A DNA stretch of 64,000 nt from Flavobacterium beibuense (GTDB taxonomy: Bacteria > Bacteroidota > Bacteroidia > Flavobacteriales > Flavobacteriaceae): positions 1-64,000 of the forward strand of contig NZ_JUIW01000014.1 in the NCBI RefSeq assembly GCF_004151245.1, given 5' to 3'. Made by a program: the position numbers and the translations under genes. The notes beneath the pieces were generated by a model. The model saw only the letters and a program-made list of their open reading frames with translations, was not told the DNA's origin and ran no database searches. This document shows positions 62,413 through 64,000 of this stretch, piece by piece; the first letter of the stretch is position 1, and each line of letters starts with the position of its first letter.

Positions 62413-64000
62413 ATGAAACATACATATACTATACAGGGGATGAGCTGTAACGGCTGCCGCACTAAGGTTGAAAAAACATTAAATGAGATAGAGGGAGTTG
62501 AAGCTACAGTTTCCCTTAACCCGCCGATAGCAGAAGTTACTATGGAAGAGCACATACCCATAGAAAAACTTCAGGAAAAGCTTTCTGAGGCAGGCAGTAA
62601 ATATATTATAAGTACTGAACCTCCAAAAGAAGGAGAGCACACACATCATAATCACGAACATCACAATCATAGCCACCATAACCATTCTCATAAAGTAGAA
62701 GGCGGTAAATACTATTGCCCTATGTTTTGTGAGGGGGATAAGACTTATGATAAACCCGGCAGTTGCCCTGTGTGCGGGATGAATCTTGAAAAAGCCCCTG
62801 ACCTTACCCCAAAGAAAAAGCAATACACATGCCCTATGCATCCTGAGGTTATAAAAGATCAACCGGGTGCATGTCCTATTTGCGGGATGGATCTGGTACC
62901 TTTAGAACCTCAGGAAGAGGAAGACGAAACCTATAAAATGCTGGTTAAGAAATTTAAGGTCGCTATGGTCTTCACTATTCCCATATTTGTTATTGCAATG
63001 GGAGAGATGATTCCGGGTAACCCTATCTCAAAACATGTATCGCATACCGTTTCAAACTGGATTCAGTTTGCTCTTTCGTTACCGGTTGTTTTTTATGCTG
63101 CCTGGATGTTTTTTGAAAGGGCTTGGGTATCATTTAAAACATGGAAGCTTAATATGTTTAGCCTAATAGGTGTTGGGGCAGCAGCGGCATTTGTTTTTAG
63201 TATAACAGGACTGTTTTTCCCTTCTATATTCCCCAATCAGTTTAAAGGGCATGGAGGTAGCGTATATCTATATTTTGAAGCAGTTACAGTTATACTTACC
63301 CTGGTGCTGTTAGGGCAATTACTGGAAGCAAGGGCGCATACCCATACCGATACAGCGATAAAAGAATTGTTGAAACTTTCACCTACCGAAGCCACTGTAG
63401 TAGTTGACGGGACTGAAAAAGTTATTGATATAAATGATATAAAAGCAGGTGATATTTTAAGGGTTAAACCCGGAGAAAAGATCCCTGTTGATGGTTCCAT
63501 AAAAGAAGGAAGCAGTAGTATAGACGAGTCTATGATAACCGGAGAACCTATACCTGTAACCAAAAATGAAGGCGATAAGGTAAGTTCAGGTACCATAAAC
63601 GGCTCAAGATCATTTTTAATGACTGCTGAGCGTGTAGGATCAGAAACCCTTCTTTCCCAAATTATACACATGGTTAATGATGCCAGCCGTTCACGTGCAC
63701 CTATACAAAAACTGGCCGATAAGATATCAGGCTATTTTGTACCTATTGTAATCGTTATTGCTATTGTAACCTTTATTATTTGGGCAATCTTCGGTTCACA
63801 ACAGGCTTATGTATTTGCCTTTGCCAATGCCGTTGCTGTGTTAATTATTGCCTGTCCGTGTGCTTTAGGGCTTGCAACACCTATGTCGGTTATGGTAGGA
63901 GTAGGTAAAGGGGCACAAAACGGCGTACTCATTAAAAATGCCGAAGCCCTTGAAAATATGGCTAAAGTAAACGTATTGATTACTGATAAGACAGGAACCC
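62413..64000 (+). CDS. copA: copper-type P1B ATPase, truncated by the window end
   Basis: The first 529 residues are present. They show an HMA domain with GMSCNGC (about 9-15), a His-rich stretch (about 75-93), two metal-binding modules of the YCPM...CPVCGM and YTCPMHPEV...CPICGM type (about 100-175), membrane helices, the actuator motif TGEP, the CPC ion motif in [14 protein letters not shown] and the phosphorylation site DKTGT at the very end. This is the CopA/SilP-type exporter that moves Cu+ or Ag+ out of the cytoplasm. The nucleotide-binding domain and last helices lie beyond base 64000. Confidence 0.93.
   Translation, partial: MKHTYTIQGMSCNGCRTKVEKTLNEIEGVEATVSLNPPIAEVTMEEHIPIEKLQEKLSEAGSKYIISTEPPKEGEHTHHNHEHHNHSHHNHSHKVEGGKYYCPMFCEGDKTYDKPGSCPVCGMNLEKAPDLTPKKKQYTCPMHPEVIKDQPGACPICGMDLVPLEPQEEEDETYKMLVKKFKVAMVFTIPIFVIAMGEMIPGNPISKHVSHTVSNWIQFALSLPVVFYAAWMFFERAWVSFKTWKLNMFSLIGVGAAAAFVFSITGLFFPSIFPNQFKGHGGSVYLYFEAVTVILTLVLLGQLLEARAHTHTDTAIKELLKLSPTEATVVVDGTEKVIDINDIKAGDILRVKPGEKIPVDGSIKEGSSSIDESMITGEPIPVTKNEGDKVSSGTINGSRSFLMTAERVGSETLLSQIIHMVNDASRSRAPIQKLADKISGYFVPIVIVIAIVTFIIWAIFGSQQAYVFAFANAVAVLIIACPCALGLATPMSVMVGVGKGAQNGVLIKNAEALENMAKVNVLITDKTGT

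Noticed and set aside
1..64000. Mobile elements, integrases, phage genes or tRNAs
   Set aside because: No transposase, integrase or tRNA-like sequence was seen and base composition looks even across the window.

Overview
The window looks like a chromosomal segment of a member of the Flavobacteriaceae (Bacteroidota). The evidence is AT-rich DNA, promoters of the TAnnTTTG type, a SusC/SusD pair with its own ECF sigma factor and FecR anti-sigma factor, a giant secreted enzyme with a type IX secretion (T9SS) C-terminal signal, and TPR-membrane-HTH regulators typical of the phylum. I see no tRNA, rRNA, insertion sequence or CRISPR array.

Layout. 0-2.2 kb: the tail of an unknown gene and a di-haem cytochrome c peroxidase. 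2.5-10.7 kb: a 2716-residue secreted protein that carries two unrelated phosphatase-type domains (PhoD-like at the N terminus, PhoX/DUF839-like near the C terminus) around LamG modules. 10.8-12.7 kb: a Crp/Fnr regulator and a flavohaemoglobin (nitric oxide detoxification) with a CRP-type palindrome between them. 12.8-20.7 kb: SusD, SusC, FecR and ECF sigma on the minus strand, divergent from a secreted Ca-dependent phospholipase C. 21-22.6 kb: a TPR/HTH regulator.

23-30.6 kb is the core of interest. A minus-strand operon encodes a receiver protein, an H-NOX haem sensor, an HNOBA-PAS-PAS histidine kinase, a FIST-domain protein (NosP-type candidate), a second histidine kinase, an HPt protein and a LytTR response regulator. 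It has two candidate nitric oxide sensors, each next to a kinase, and one DNA-binding output. Around it, and again at 49.5-49.9 kb, I find six promoters with one architecture: 9-bp half-sites close to CCATTCGTC at a 21-bp period (three per promoter if degenerate copies are counted), then 31 or 32 bp to a -7 box. The half-site differs by one base from the site known for the LytTR protein AlgR (CCGTTCGTC). The six promoters point to the NO-sensor operon itself, three probable small RNAs with intrinsic terminators, a lone receiver gene and a receiver-glycosyltransferase fusion. This looks like a compact NO-responsive regulon, possibly undescribed.

30.6-39.2 kb: a minus-strand operon joining a five-PAS hybrid kinase, REC-HPt, REC, a HEAT-repeat membrane protein, a processive family 2 glycosyltransferase and a YaiO-like outer-membrane barrel, probably phosphorelay-controlled exopolysaccharide production. 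39.4-46.3 kb: a plus-strand operon of REC, REC-kinase, a CHASE3-GAF hybrid kinase with three receivers, REC, CheR and CheB, with no chemoreceptor. 46.4-49.2 kb: two TPR membrane proteins, one with an AraC-type HTH. 49.3-49.5 kb: a structured non-coding RNA.

51.2-58.9 kb: an iron/imelysin locus (TonB receptor, HTTM protein, two divergent imelysin-like lipoproteins, DUF1111 di-haem protein). 59-61.9 kb: a secreted GH2 glycosidase. 61.9-64 kb: a DUF486 membrane protein and the first part of a copper-type P-type ATPase, cut off by the window end.
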